This document shows positions 16,103-28,136 of a stretch of 64,000 nucleotides of DNA, piece after piece (position 1 is the first letter of the stretch; each line of letters begins with the position of its first letter). The notes beneath the pieces are model-generated. The model saw only the letters and a program-made list of their open reading frames with translations, did no database searches and had not been told where the DNA came from. The translations under genes and the position numbers were made by a program. Where the stretch lies: contig JADGRA010000038.1 of the NCBI GenBank assembly GCA_017881265.1, forward strand, positions 1 to 64,000, read 5' to 3'. The DNA comes from Myxococcaceae bacterium (GTDB lineage Bacteria; Myxococcota; Myxococcia; Myxococcales; Myxococcaceae).

Positions 16103-16837
16103 TCACTCCACGCGGAGGACGGCCCCCGCGGGGAGCTCCCGCTGCAGTCGCGCCACGGCTGCGTCGACAGGCCCCTGCTCGAGGCCCTCGACGGTGACGC
16201 GCACCCGGTGGTCTGCTCCCGCTGCGTACTGGGGGTAGCTCCCAATGCCTACGCCTGGCATCTGCAGGGCCACCCGGTCCAGCGCGCCGGCAATCTCCGC
16301 CTCGCCCCGCCCGAGGTAGAGGGCCCGCTGGAAGACGGCGCGGCTGGGCAGCGTCCGGAGCACTGTCTCCAGCTGCCGGCGAAAAAGCGGGGGGATGCCG
16401 GGCAAGAGAAAGATGCCGTCGCACGCCAGCACCGGGTACCAGGAGCCCTCCTGGCGCAGAAGCTGCGTGCCCTCCGGTGCCTCGGTCAGACGCAGGGCTT
16501 CCTTGGTGTGGACGTCCGGGTAGTGCGCCTCCAGGAGAGCAAGCATTTCCGGCAGCCGGACCACCCGCCGCCCGAGCGCAAGGGCCACCGCCCGGACGGT
16601 GACGTCGTCGTGCGTCGGCCCAATGCCTCCGCTGGTGAAGACCCACTGAGCGCGCCGGCGCGCGCGGACCACGGCATCGACGATGGCCTCCACCTCGTCA
16701 GGCACGACGCAAAGCGAACGCAAGGCGATTCCACGCTCCCGCAGGCGTTGGATGAGGTGGCTGCCGTTCTCGTCGGCGACCTGGGCATTGAGCACCTCGT
16801 TGCCAATCACCACCGCTGCAGCGACGCTCGTTTGCAT
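16103..16837 (-). CDS. CinA-type molybdopterin-binding-domain protein
   Basis: This 244-residue protein contains the MoaB/MogA-like domain found at the N-terminus of CinA. Key segments are VVIGNEVLNAQVADENG near the start and TSGGIGPTHDDVT in the middle, the latter being the anion/nucleotide-binding loop. The C-terminal deamidase domain of full CinA (about 400 residues) is absent. In single-domain relatives, COG1058-type pyrophosphatase activity on ADP-ribose or NAD repair has been described for the family; the activity here is inferred. ATG 16837 follows AAGGG at 4 bases. It is the last gene of the minus-strand run, 32 bases after tmk. Confidence 0.85.
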   Translation of the reverse strand: MQTSVAAAVVIGNEVLNAQVADENGSHLIQRLRERGIALRSLCVVPDEVEAIVDAVVRARRRAQWVFTSGGIGPTHDDVTVRAVALALGRRVVRLPEMLALLEAHYPDVHTKEALRLTEAPEGTQLLRQEGSWYPVLACDGIFLLPGIPPLFRRQLETVLRTLPSRAVFQRALYLGRGEAEIAGALDRVALQMPGVGIGSYPQYAAGADHRVRVTVEGLEQGPVDAAVARLQRELPAGAVLRVE

Positions 16838-16869
16838 GGAGCCCTTCGGCAAAGCCAACGCGCCGTAGC

Positions 16870-17529
16870 CTAGCGCACCCGCCGCGCTGGCCGGGCAAGC
16901 CCACGGACCAGGTGCGCCTGCACCGCCGCGTGCACGTGGCTCGCCACGTCCTCGACGCCCAGTTCCCCGTCCAGGCGCTTGATGTGGTGCGCCCGGGCAT
17001 GCCGCGACACCACGGCCTTATATGCGCGGGCCACCGCCCGCTGCGTGCGCGCGTCGTCGAAGCGCTCGGCCGGCCCCCCCCGGAGGTGGCGCCGGACGGC
17101 TGCCACCTTGGGGCGGACTTCCAGGAAGAGTGTCAAATCCGGCGCCGGGGCCTGGGAGTTGAGCGCCTCCACCCAGGCGCGCTCCAGCACGCGGCCCTGG
17201 TAGGCGAAGGAACTCAGCACGTACCGGTCCGAGATGACGACGGCGCCCGCGGCCAGCCCCGGCTCCACCGTGGAGGCGACATGGTCGAGTCGGTCGGCGG
17301 CGAACAGCAGCGCCAGCGTTGCATCGGACAGCGTCGCATTGCCCCCCTGACGCCCCCGGCTGCTCAACGCCTGGCGCAGCAGGACGCCGACGGGGCCGGC
17401 GGACGGCTCCCGGGTGAGTACCACCCGGTGGCCCCCGCGCCGCAGCGCCCGTGCCAGACGCGCCGCCTGGGTGGTGGTCCCCGCGCCGTCCAGCCCCTCC
17501 AGGACGACGAAGCGCCCGCGACGCTTCAT
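16870..17529 (-). CDS. tmk: Thymidylate kinase (dTMP kinase)
   Basis: This 219-residue enzyme phosphorylates dTMP to dTDP. The P-loop region is LEGLDGAGTTTQ (residues 10-21), in which the usual Walker A lysine is replaced by threonine. The TREPSAGPVG segment and the DRYVLSSFAYQG motif (DRx and dTMP-contacting residues) are intact, and the LID region is Arg-rich. Length and order fit the family, so the gene appears functional despite the substitution. Its ATG overlaps the stop codon of the upstream membrane-protein gene (ATGA), implying translational coupling. Confidence 0.9.
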   Translation of the reverse strand: MKRRGRFVVLEGLDGAGTTTQAARLARALRRGGHRVVLTREPSAGPVGVLLRQALSSRGRQGGNATLSDATLALLFAADRLDHVASTVEPGLAAGAVVISDRYVLSSFAYQGRVLERAWVEALNSQAPAPDLTLFLEVRPKVAAVRRHLRGGPAERFDDARTQRAVARAYKAVVSRHARAHHIKRLDGELGVEDVASHVHAAVQAHLVRGLARPARRVR

Positions 17530-17891
17530 CTGGGAAGCAGCGACGCCGGGTCGTCCAGGCGCAGCGAGTGCCGCACCCCCTTCAACGACTCGAAGAGGGC
17601 CAACTCGCGGGCCAGCGCCCGCCTGCCACGGCGGTAGTTTACGGCGGCATAGACGACCAGGCCGAGGGCCACCAGCAGGGCGAGAAGGCCCCAGCGCGGA
17701 AAGCGGATGGAGTCCCAGAACAGCTTGGCTGCCGCGCCGGTGAAGATGAAGGCCACCACCAGCGAGACGCCGGTGCGGGCGAAGTGGACAGTGCTTTGCC
17801 GCGACGCAAGCTGCGCACGCAGGCTCTCGAGCCGGAGACGGTCGGCGTCTCCCTCCTCGGCGGCAGGCGATGGGGAGTCAGGATGGAGCAC
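17526..17891 (-). CDS. Small two-helix membrane protein (121 aa)
   Basis: A 121-residue protein has a charged N-terminal 40 residues with a helix that may coil (ADRLRLESLRAQLASRQS). Two adjacent membrane helices follow (SLVVAFIFTGAAAKLFW and WGLLALLVALGLVVYAAVNY), then a cytoplasmic Arg-rich tail. Both ends are predicted inside. No family is recognised. Its stop codon overlaps the tmk start by 4 bases, so it is part of the same operon. Confidence 0.8.
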   Translation of the reverse strand: MLHPDSPSPAAEEGDADRLRLESLRAQLASRQSTVHFARTGVSLVVAFIFTGAAAKLFWDSIRFPRWGLLALLVALGLVVYAAVNYRRGRRALARELALFESLKGVRHSLRLDDPASLLPR

Positions 17892-17948
17892 GGCGGGGGC
17901 CGTACCCTATGCCAGGGCCAGGGGACGCAGACAAGTCCCTCGGGGGCC

Positions 17949-18491
17949 TCAGGCTTCGGTGGCCAGGGCCGCGCCGCAGCCGGTGCACCGCTGGCGCGGG
18001 AGGGTGCGCTGTCCGCACTGCTGGCAGCGCACCAGCGTCTCCGCTTCGACACGGGAGGCGACGGCCTCTCTTGGACTCCGTGGCAACCGAAGCCCGCAGC
18101 GCTCGCACAACACGCCAGATGCCTGGACGTTGCGGCAGTACCGGCAGGTCACCGGGCCGACGCTGGGCGGCGTGCGTTCCAGCGATGGCGCCTCCCGGCC
18201 ACTGTCCAGGTCGGCCAGTCCACCCGCAGCCACGTCGGGCACCCCGGCCACCTGACTTCGTTCCCACTCCACCTCCGACCAGTCTTCGGACACCGTGGCG
18301 GCGGCAAAGCGCGTCGGCTCGAGGTCAGGGAGGGGTACGACAGGGGGGCGCCCTTCCTGGGGGATGGCCAACTCGAGGTCCACCAGCGGCGACACCGGCA
18401 GCTCCGGGCTACTTGCCTCCGGGAACGCGTGGCCGCACACCTCGCACACGCGGGCCACCACCGGGGTCTCGCACAGGGGGCAGAGTTGCAT
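17949..18491 (-). CDS. Double zinc-ribbon protein (180 aa)
   Basis: Zinc-ribbon half-sites occur at both ends. The N-terminal one is CPLC ... CEVCGHAF (residues 4-24). A C-terminal pair of ribbons is CRYC ... CERCGL and CQQCGQ ... CTGCGAAL (about residues 115-175). The middle (residues 25-110) is an acidic, Pro-rich linker with SEDWSEVEWERSQ and is probably disordered. It has no membrane segment. Zinc-ribbon proteins of this kind are often protein- or nucleic-acid-binding adaptors; no specific role can be given. It lies between pcm and the membrane-protein gene on the same strand. Confidence 0.8.
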   Translation of the reverse strand: MQLCPLCETPVVARVCEVCGHAFPEASSPELPVSPLVDLELAIPQEGRPPVVPLPDLEPTRFAAATVSEDWSEVEWERSQVAGVPDVAAGGLADLDSGREAPSLERTPPSVGPVTCRYCRNVQASGVLCERCGLRLPRSPREAVASRVEAETLVRCQQCGQRTLPRQRCTGCGAALATEA

Positions 18492-18506
18492 CGTCGTCCC
18501 GGTAGC

Positions 18507-19142
18507 CTACCAGCCGGGGCCCGCCTCGCCCCGCGTCATCGGTACGAAGCGGACGGCAAACAGCTTCTCGGTGTCGAAGGCCTCCTCGCCATGTCGGATG
18601 ATGCGCACCAGTTCCTGCGCTCCGTGCGCCGGTCCCACCGGCCCAACCAGCCGCCCACCCAGGCGAAGCTGCTGGAGGAGAGTCCTGGGAACCTCGGCCG
18701 GAGCGGCGGTGAGGAGGATGGAGTCGAAGGGCGCAGCCTCGGGCCACCCCAGCCAGCCATCGCCCACCCGGGTGTGGAGGTGCTCGCCGAAACGCTCAGT
18801 CAACCGGGCGCGCGCTCTCTCGGCCAGCGTCGGACGCACCTCCACCGTGTAGACCTCGGCGCCGAGGGCCAGCAGCACGGCGGCTTGGTAGCCAGAGCCG
18901 GTGCCCACCTCCAGGACGCGCTCTGCAGGGCGAATGTCCAGCGCCTCCGTCATCCTCGCCACCACGTACGGCTGGCTGATGGTCTGCCCCTCGCCGATGG
19001 GCAGGGCCTCGTCGCGCCAGGCGCGTGCGCGCTGGCCGGCGTCGATGAAGTCCGCGCGACGAAGTCCCGCCATGGCGCCGAGGACGCGCTCGTCCCGGAT
19101 TCCCTCGGCACGCAACGCCTCGATGAGCCGCGGGTCTTCCAT
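18507..19142 (-). CDS. pcm: Protein-L-isoaspartate O-methyltransferase
   Basis: This 211-residue enzyme uses S-adenosylmethionine to methylate isoaspartyl residues in damaged proteins, starting their repair. The family segment GEGQTISQPYVVARMTEAL (about residues 52-70) precedes the SAM-binding motif I VLEVGTGSGYQAAVLL (about 79-94). Post-I residues (YTVEVRPTLAERAR) and the LTAAPAEVP section follow. Length matches the usual 205-215. It is followed by the zinc-ribbon gene 15 bases downstream. Confidence 0.95.
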   Translation of the reverse strand: MEDPRLIEALRAEGIRDERVLGAMAGLRRADFIDAGQRARAWRDEALPIGEGQTISQPYVVARMTEALDIRPAERVLEVGTGSGYQAAVLLALGAEVYTVEVRPTLAERARARLTERFGEHLHTRVGDGWLGWPEAAPFDSILLTAAPAEVPRTLLQQLRLGGRLVGPVGPAHGAQELVRIIRHGEEAFDTEKLFAVRFVPMTRGEAGPGW

Positions 19143-19173
19143 GAAGGGACGTCCCCGGTAAACAGCCTAGCAG

Positions 19174-21723
19174 CTAGCCCACACTGGCCAGGGCCAGGCG
19201 ACCCTCCCAGCGCTCCTCGAGCGCCCGGACCAGTGGTGCGTGCTCCGGCCAGGCCAATGTCGGGTCCGCCTCGGCGATGGACCGCGCTTCCTCCGCGGCG
19301 ACGGCCGAAAGCGCCTGGTCACGCCCGAGGTTGGCCACGGCAAGCTCCGGAACCCCGCTCTGGCGGGTCCCGAGAAACTCGCCCTGGCCGCGAATCTCGA
19401 GGTCCCGCTGCGCGACGACAAACCCATCCCCCGTCTCCTCCAGGATGCGCAGCCGAGCCAGGGCGTCCAACCCCCCGGTGAAGCCCGACACCAGGAAGCA
19501 CTGTCCGGGCGCCGTGCCCCGCCCGACCCGCCCGCGCAGCTGGTGCAGCTGCGACAGGCCGAAGCGCTCCGCGGACTCCACCACCATGACGGTCGCATTC
19601 GCCACGTCCACCCCCACCTCCACCACGGTGGTGCACACCAGAATCTGCACCTCTCCGCGCCGGAAGGCCTCCATCGTCTCGTCTTTCTCGGCGGGCCCCA
19701 TCTGGCCATGGAGAAGCTGCACGCGGGCCTTCGGGAAGGCTGCCTGCAGCTCTGTGGCACCACGGGTGGCGTCCAGCAGGTCGACCTTCTCCGAGGCCTC
19801 CACCAGCGGGTAAAGGACGTACCCCTGGTGCCCCCGGGCCAGCTCTGCGGCGAGTGCTGACCAGACGCGAGGGCGGTCTTTGGCAGCCAGGACGCGGGTG
19901 GTGATGGGCGTGCGTCCCGGCGGCAACTCGTCCAGCACGCTCAGGTCCAGGTCGCCGTACAGCGTCATCGCCAACGTGCGTGGAATGGGCGTCGCGGTCA
20001 TCACCAGCACGTCCGGCCGGGGTCCCTTGCCGGCGAGGGCTTGGCGCTGGAGGACGCCGAAGCGGTGCTGCTCGTCGATGAGGACCAGGCCGAGGCGGTG
20101 AAAGCTGGCCCCCTCCTGAATGAGGGCCTGCGTCCCGATGGCCACCGCTGCCTTGCCCGACGCGACATGCGCCCGGGCACGGCGGCGCTCGGCGGCGGGC
20201 CCGGCGCCAGTGACGAGCGCCACCTCGATGCCCAGCGGCTTGAGAAGTCGACCCAGGGTGACGGAGTGCTGCGACGCGAGGATTTCCGTCGGTGCCATCA
20301 ACGCCACCTGCCAGCCGTCCTGCACCGCCAGCGCGGCGGCCATTGCCGCGACCGCCGTCTTGCCCGAGCCGACGTCCCCTTGCAGCAACCGGTACATGGG
20401 CTGGGGCCGGCCCATGTCCCGGGCAATTTCAGCAAAGGCGCGCTCCTGGGCGCGCGTGGGCCGGAAGGGAAGCAGGCCCCGGGCGCGCGACAGCCGCTCC
20501 TCGTCCACCCGGAAGGCGACGCCCGGGCTCGTCTTCACGCCCTGTCGCCGCAGCGCCAGTCCCAGGTGAAGGAAGAAGAGCTCGTCGAAGGCCAGACGCC
20601 GGTGGGCCGGTCCCTGGTGCGCATCGAGTGCGGCCAAGTCATCGTCGTCGAGCGGGCTGTGCAGACGCGCCAGGGCTTCGGGCAGCGACAGCAGGCCGAG
20701 GCGCCGGAGGACGGGAGCTGGCACCGGGTCGGTCACGGCCGCGCTCGCGTCCCGGGCAATGCCGTGGGCGAGGGCCCGAATCTGCCGTTGCTCGTGCCTC
20801 TCAAATCCCGGGTAGAGCGGCACAATCCGGCCGAAGTGCACGCCCGGAGTTTGCGCCTCCTCGGCCGGCTCCACCTCCGGGTGCACCATCTCCCGCCCTG
20901 CCGGCGAGACGCGCAGTTCCCCGGAGACAATCAACCGCTGTCCCAGGGGGAAGCGCCCCTTCATCCACGGCCCCGTCTGGAAGTAGGTGAGCGCGATGCT
21001 TCCCGTGAAGTCCGAAAGGACGGCCCGGAACACCCGGCGACCGGGGCGCAGGCTCACCTCGCCGGCGGCGCGCACCGTCCCCACCGTCACCCCGCGGACG
21101 CCCGGCACCAGCTCCCGAAGGGTGGAGAGCCGGCGTCGGTCCTCGTAGCCCCGCGGCAAGAGGAAAAGGATGTCTCCCACCCGCGTCAGCCCCTTCTTCT
21201 CCAGCGCCACCAGGAGGCGTGGATTGATGCGCACGCCCGAGCGCCGCAGCGGCACCGCCAGCGGCCCGGCGCGTGGTGCAATGCTGAGGGTGCGCGGCTC
21301 GGGCGCCGCTTCTGCCTCGGGGATGGGGGCCTTGCTATTGCGCGCCTTCTTCGGCCGGGCTGCCCGCGGCGCGGCGGGCACGGCGACTGCCTTGTGGCGG
21401 GCCAGCGGCCGCGGGAGGGGCTCCGCCACCACCACCGGCGTCGGGGCCGGCGCTGCCGGGCGACTGGCCGCGGCTTCGGCCTGGACGCGCTCGGCCAGCC
21501 GGCGCAGCGCCGTCGTCTGCGCCTGCAGCGAGGCGCCCCGGGTGGCCTCCAGGGCGTCGGCCAGAAGCCGCACGTCCCCGACGGGAGCGCCGGCAGCCCG
21601 CGCTTCCTGCAAGGAGGCCTCGAGCAGGCCCGTCAGCCCGCGTACCCGCCCCAGGGCGCGGAAGTCACGCTGGGCAAGAAAGCGCAGCGGTGCGGCAAGA
21701 CGGGTGAGGTGGGAGCGCAGCAT
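19174..21723 (-). CDS. recG: ATP-dependent DNA helicase RecG with N-terminal extension
   Basis: The 849-residue protein rescues stalled replication forks and branch-migrates Holliday junctions. The wedge/OB domain is around residues 180-330. Helicase motif I GDVGSGKT is near residue 446, the Walker B DEQH box near 548 and motif VI QLRGRVGRG near 728, followed by the TRG-type C-terminal region. It is about 150 residues longer than the E. coli enzyme (693). The extra length is an Ala/Pro/Arg-rich N-terminal segment of helices plus a basic linker. ATG 21721-21723 is the first sensible start; 21765 is an alternative. It sits in the minus-strand run between greA and pcm. Confidence 0.95.
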   Translation of the reverse strand: MLRSHLTRLAAPLRFLAQRDFRALGRVRGLTGLLEASLQEARAAGAPVGDVRLLADALEATRGASLQAQTTALRRLAERVQAEAAASRPAAPAPTPVVVAEPLPRPLARHKAVAVPAAPRAARPKKARNSKAPIPEAEAAPEPRTLSIAPRAGPLAVPLRRSGVRINPRLLVALEKKGLTRVGDILFLLPRGYEDRRRLSTLRELVPGVRGVTVGTVRAAGEVSLRPGRRVFRAVLSDFTGSIALTYFQTGPWMKGRFPLGQRLIVSGELRVSPAGREMVHPEVEPAEEAQTPGVHFGRIVPLYPGFERHEQRQIRALAHGIARDASAAVTDPVPAPVLRRLGLLSLPEALARLHSPLDDDDLAALDAHQGPAHRRLAFDELFFLHLGLALRRQGVKTSPGVAFRVDEERLSRARGLLPFRPTRAQERAFAEIARDMGRPQPMYRLLQGDVGSGKTAVAAMAAALAVQDGWQVALMAPTEILASQHSVTLGRLLKPLGIEVALVTGAGPAAERRRARAHVASGKAAVAIGTQALIQEGASFHRLGLVLIDEQHRFGVLQRQALAGKGPRPDVLVMTATPIPRTLAMTLYGDLDLSVLDELPPGRTPITTRVLAAKDRPRVWSALAAELARGHQGYVLYPLVEASEKVDLLDATRGATELQAAFPKARVQLLHGQMGPAEKDETMEAFRRGEVQILVCTTVVEVGVDVANATVMVVESAERFGLSQLHQLRGRVGRGTAPGQCFLVSGFTGGLDALARLRILEETGDGFVVAQRDLEIRGQGEFLGTRQSGVPELAVANLGRDQALSAVAAEEARSIAEADPTLAWPEHAPLVRALEERWEGRLALASVG

Positions 21724-21782
21724 CGGGCTTCGGCCGCACTCTACTGGAGGCGTCCCACCAGCCACCCCTGGGGACGGCTGGC

Positions 21783-22292
21783 TTACCCGGCGGTGTCTTC
21801 GTCGTCGGCGACTTCGTCGAAGGCAACCGCGGCGATTTCCACCTCGCGCGCGCCGCCGGGGCTTTGCACGGAGGCGGAATCTCCCACTTGCTTCCCGATG
21901 AGGGCCCGGGCCAGCGGCGACGTCACCGAGATGTGGCGCTTTTTGATGTCTGCTTCAATCTCACCAACAATCCGGTAGCTGACCGACTTCTCCGTCTCCG
22001 AGTCCACCACCGTCACCGTGGCGCCGAAGATGACCCGGTCCCCGCCGAGCTTGCGGACGTCGATGACCTCGGCGCGTGCAATCCAGTCGTTGAGGTCGAG
22101 GATGCGCCCCTCGATGTGCGACTGCTTCTCCTTCGCCGCGTGGTACTCGGAATTCTCTCGCAGGTCGCCATGCGCGCGGGCCACCTCAATCTCACGCGAG
22201 ATGCGCGGCCGCTCGACCGTCTGCAGCTGCTTCAACTCGGCCTTGAGACGCCGCAGCCCTGCCGCGGTGACGGGGATGGAGCTGATGCTCAT
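21783..22292 (-). CDS. greA: Transcription elongation factor GreA
   Basis: This 169-residue protein stimulates transcript cleavage by backtracked RNA polymerase. The N-terminal coiled-coil finger (residues 1-80) has the tip acidic residues within AHGDLRENSEYHAAKEKQ, the signature of GreA. The C-terminal FKBP-like domain includes ATVTVVDSETEKSVSYRIVG and ISVTSPLARALIGKQVGD. A short acidic tail makes it slightly longer than the usual 158. It precedes recG by 59 bases and follows carB by 114. Confidence 0.97.
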   Translation of the reverse strand: MSISSIPVTAAGLRRLKAELKQLQTVERPRISREIEVARAHGDLRENSEYHAAKEKQSHIEGRILDLNDWIARAEVIDVRKLGGDRVIFGATVTVVDSETEKSVSYRIVGEIEADIKKRHISVTSPLARALIGKQVGDSASVQSPGGAREVEIAAVAFDEVADDEDTAG

Positions 22293-22406
22293 GTGCGTTG
22301 AATTCCCAAGGGCGGCGAGCCGCTTAGACTAAGAGAGGAAGCTTCCCTCCGGCAATTTCCCAACGGCCCCGGCGTGGCCACGCGACCAGCACGGGCCGGG
22401 CCCTCC

Positions 22407-25631
<3,225 letters not shown>

Positions 25632-25728
25632 CGGGCCGGGGCGTGTACCACGAAGAGGCGACGGGCGGCCAAGCAGACCCCGCCCCCGCCGCTGGGAGGG
25701 GCCGGGTGCCCCTTGGGGGGGGCCAGCG

Positions 25729-26928
25729 TCAGCCGGTGAGGCCGCCGACGAAGTCGCGGAGCCGGGCCAGCCCCTTCTCGATGGTGGCCCGGGAGGCGGC
25801 GAAGCTGAGGCGCAGGTAGCCTTCCCCCCCGAAGGGCTCTCCGGGCACGGCCGCCAGCCGGTAGTCGTCCAGCAGCACCTGGGAGATGTGCACCGAGCCC
25901 TGCAGCGCCTTGCCCCGGTGGCGCCTGCCCAACAGGCCCTGGACATTCGGGAAGACGTAGAACGCGCCCTCCGGCGGCCGGACGCGCACCCCAGGCAGCG
26001 CCTGCAACCCCGCGACGAAGAGGTCCCGGCGGGCGAGGAACTCGCGGGCCATGAGGTCCACCGTGTCCATCGGCCCGCGCAGGGCGGCCACCGCCGCTCG
26101 CTGGCCGATGCTGGAGGCGTTCGAGGTGGACTGGTCCTGAATCATGTTCATCGCGGCGATGAGGGGCTTGGGACCGGCCGCATAGCCGAGCCGCCAGCCC
26201 GTCATGGCAAAGGCCTTGCTCAGCCCATTCACCACCAGCGTCCGGTCGGCCAGGTGCGGGGCGATGTTGAGCACTTGGACGAAGGGCCGGCCGGTGTAGA
26301 GCAGCTTCTCATAGATGTCGTCCGTCACGACCAGGAGGACCGGGTGGCGCTCCAGCACACGCACCAGGGCACCCAGCGCCTCGGCCGACAGCACGCCGCC
26401 GGTGGGGTTGCTGGGGCTGTTGAACACCACTGCCCGGGTGCGAGGGGTGATGGCCCGCTCGAAGCGCCCGGGGTCCGGCACCCAGCCATCCTCCTCGCGC
26501 GTCGGCACCAGCACCGGCCGGCCGGCGGCCAGCGCCACCATGTCCGGGTAGCTCACCCATGCGGGGTTGAAAATGATGACCTCGTCGCCCTCGTCGAGCA
26601 CCGCCTGGAAGAAGTTGTAGAGGCACTGCTTGGCGCCGTTGCTCACCACCACCTGTTCCGGCGCGTAAGTCAGCCCGTTGTCCTTCTTGAGCTTGTCGCA
26701 GATGGCGGCGCGCAGCTCCGGGGTGCCCGCGGTGGCGGTGTACTTGGTAAAGCCCTCCGCGAGCGCCTGGATTGCCGCCTGCTTGATGTGGTCCGGCGTG
26801 TCGAAATCCGGCTCCCCGGCGGCGAACCCGACGACGTCCTCCCCTGCGGCGGCGAGCGCCTTGGCTTTGGCATTCAGGGCAAGCGTCGGAGAGGGCTTGA
26901 TGGAGTCGAGGCGGCGGGCGAGCTTCAT
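25729..26928 (-). CDS. Aspartate (class I) aminotransferase
   Basis: This 399-residue PLP enzyme belongs to fold type I, subgroup Igamma, to which thermostable aspartate aminotransferases and bifunctional aspartate/prephenate aminotransferases belong. Features are [16 protein letters not shown] near the N-terminus, [10 protein letters not shown] (substrate/PLP), DDIYEKLLY, and the PLP lysine at residue 238 in [20 protein letters not shown]. Aspartate-oxaloacetate exchange is the most likely reaction; aromatic or prephenate use cannot be excluded. It lies 97 bases upstream of carB and about 105 downstream of coaD on the same strand. Confidence 0.92.
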   Translation of the reverse strand: MKLARRLDSIKPSPTLALNAKAKALAAAGEDVVGFAAGEPDFDTPDHIKQAAIQALAEGFTKYTATAGTPELRAAICDKLKKDNGLTYAPEQVVVSNGAKQCLYNFFQAVLDEGDEVIIFNPAWVSYPDMVALAAGRPVLVPTREEDGWVPDPGRFERAITPRTRAVVFNSPSNPTGGVLSAEALGALVRVLERHPVLLVVTDDIYEKLLYTGRPFVQVLNIAPHLADRTLVVNGLSKAFAMTGWRLGYAAGPKPLIAAMNMIQDQSTSNASSIGQRAAVAALRGPMDTVDLMAREFLARRDLFVAGLQALPGVRVRPPEGAFYVFPNVQGLLGRRHRGKALQGSVHISQVLLDDYRLAAVPGEPFGGEGYLRLSFAASRATIEKGLARLRDFVGGLTG

Positions 26929-27032
26929 GGCGTGCTGGGGGCTATACAAGGGCACACCGACGCCGGACAAGCGCCCCGGGCCCAGCCTCCCCTTCCGGCG
27001 TCGACCCGCCAAACGGCGGCCCGGGCCGAGGC

Positions 27033-27512
27033 TTACTTCCGCGGGAAGCGCTCGCGAAGCTTGCGAAAGACGGTGGGCGGGACCAATCCCTCCACGTCGC
27101 CCCCGAGCGAGGCCACCTCCCGCACCAGCTGCGAGGAGATGTAGAAGCTGTCCTGTCCGGTCATCATGAAGACGGACTCGAACTCCGGGTCGAGCTTCCT
27201 GTTCATGTTCGCCAGCTGAAACTCGTACTCGAAATCCGACGCCGCCCGCAGCCCCCGCAGCACCAGGTGCACGCCCTTGCGTCGGGTGTAGTGGACCAAA
27301 AGCCCCTGGAAATCGTCCACCTCCACTCGCGGGTCCGGACAAGTCTCCCGGATGAGCGCCCGGCGCTCCTCCACGGAGAACATCGGGGTCTTCTTGGGGT
27401 TGTTCAGCACCGCCACCACCAGGCGGTCGAACACCTTCAGGCCGCGCTGGATGATGCTGAGGTGCCCGTTGGTCAACGGGTCGAAGGAGCCGGGGTAGAT
27501 GGCGACGGCCAT
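27033..27512 (-). CDS. coaD: Phosphopantetheine adenylyltransferase
   Basis: This 159-residue enzyme transfers AMP from ATP to 4'-phosphopantetheine, the penultimate step of coenzyme A synthesis. The nucleotidyltransferase T/HxGH-type motif is [16 protein letters not shown] (residues 6-21). [22 protein letters not shown] carries the catalytic/pantetheine-contacting Arg, and a later [16 protein letters not shown] helix completes the family pattern. Length is exact for the family. ATG 27510-27512 is chosen. It follows rsmD by 38 bases; the rsmD-coaD pairing is common in bacteria. Confidence 0.97.
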   Translation of the reverse strand: MAVAIYPGSFDPLTNGHLSIIQRGLKVFDRLVVAVLNNPKKTPMFSVEERRALIRETCPDPRVEVDDFQGLLVHYTRRKGVHLVLRGLRAASDFEYEFQLANMNRKLDPEFESVFMMTGQDSFYISSQLVREVASLGGDVEGLVPPTVFRKLRERFPRK

Positions 27513-27550
27513 GGAATTCCTGACAGTGTTTGTGGGCCGGGTGTCGACCG

Positions 27551-28108
27551 TCAAGGGTTGGGCGGCACGGACCGGTAGAGACTGAGCACGGTATCCCCGA
27601 AGCGGCGCTCATCCACGCGGAAAAGCGCCCCAGCCGTCTTCGGAAGCACCTCCCGACGGTCGTGCTCCACCACCAGCGTGCCCCCCTCGGCCAAGAGGGG
27701 CCCGACGGCCCGCACCACCCAGTCCCCGGCGCGCGCCGCATAGGGGGGGTCGGCGAAGGCCAGGCTGAAGCGACGGCCCTCCCGGAAAAGGCGTTCCACC
27801 GCCTTCTCGGCGCGCAGCCGCAGCACGCTCACCTGCCCTTCCAAGCCGAGGGCTTCCGCATTCCTGCGGCAGAGGTCGGCCGCCTCCGCGGCCGCATCCA
27901 CCAGGACGGCCCGCTCCGCGCCCCGCGACAGGGCCTCCAGGCCGAGCGCGCCCGTCCCCGCATACAAGTCGAGGACGTCGCCGCCGCCCAGCTGTTGGCC
28001 GAGGACGTTGAACAGCGTCTCCCGGACGCGGTCGGCCGTCGGGCGCGTCGCCGAGGACCGCGGCGGCAAGAGCCGCCGGCCCCGCCGGGTACCGCCGACG
28101 ATGCGCAT
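27551..28108 (-). CDS. rsmD: 16S rRNA (guanine966-N2)-methyltransferase
   Basis: This 185-residue SAM-dependent enzyme methylates N2 of G966 in 16S rRNA during 30S assembly. It starts [16 protein letters not shown], typical of RsmD. SAM motif I is [20 protein letters not shown] and the catalytic motif IV is DPPY ([10 protein letters not shown]). The start at ATG 28106-28108 is supported by a strong GGGGGAGG ribosome site 6 bases upstream and by the family N-terminus. A longer frame to 28198 would overlap the upstream metal-exporter gene. Confidence 0.95.
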   Translation of the reverse strand: MRIVGGTRRGRRLLPPRSSATRPTADRVRETLFNVLGQQLGGGDVLDLYAGTGALGLEALSRGAERAVLVDAAAEAADLCRRNAEALGLEGQVSVLRLRAEKAVERLFREGRRFSLAFADPPYAARAGDWVVRAVGPLLAEGGTLVVEHDRREVLPKTAGALFRVDERRFGDTVLSLYRSVPPNP

Positions 28109-28136
28109 CCTCCCCCTCCCCTGCCCCCTCGCGCCG

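Noticed and set aside
17451-19481. A 676-codon plus-strand frame across several minus-strand genes
   Set aside because: It runs opposite to tmk, the small membrane protein, the zinc-ribbon protein, pcm and part of recG, all with clear or plausible identities. Its own sequence has no family features.
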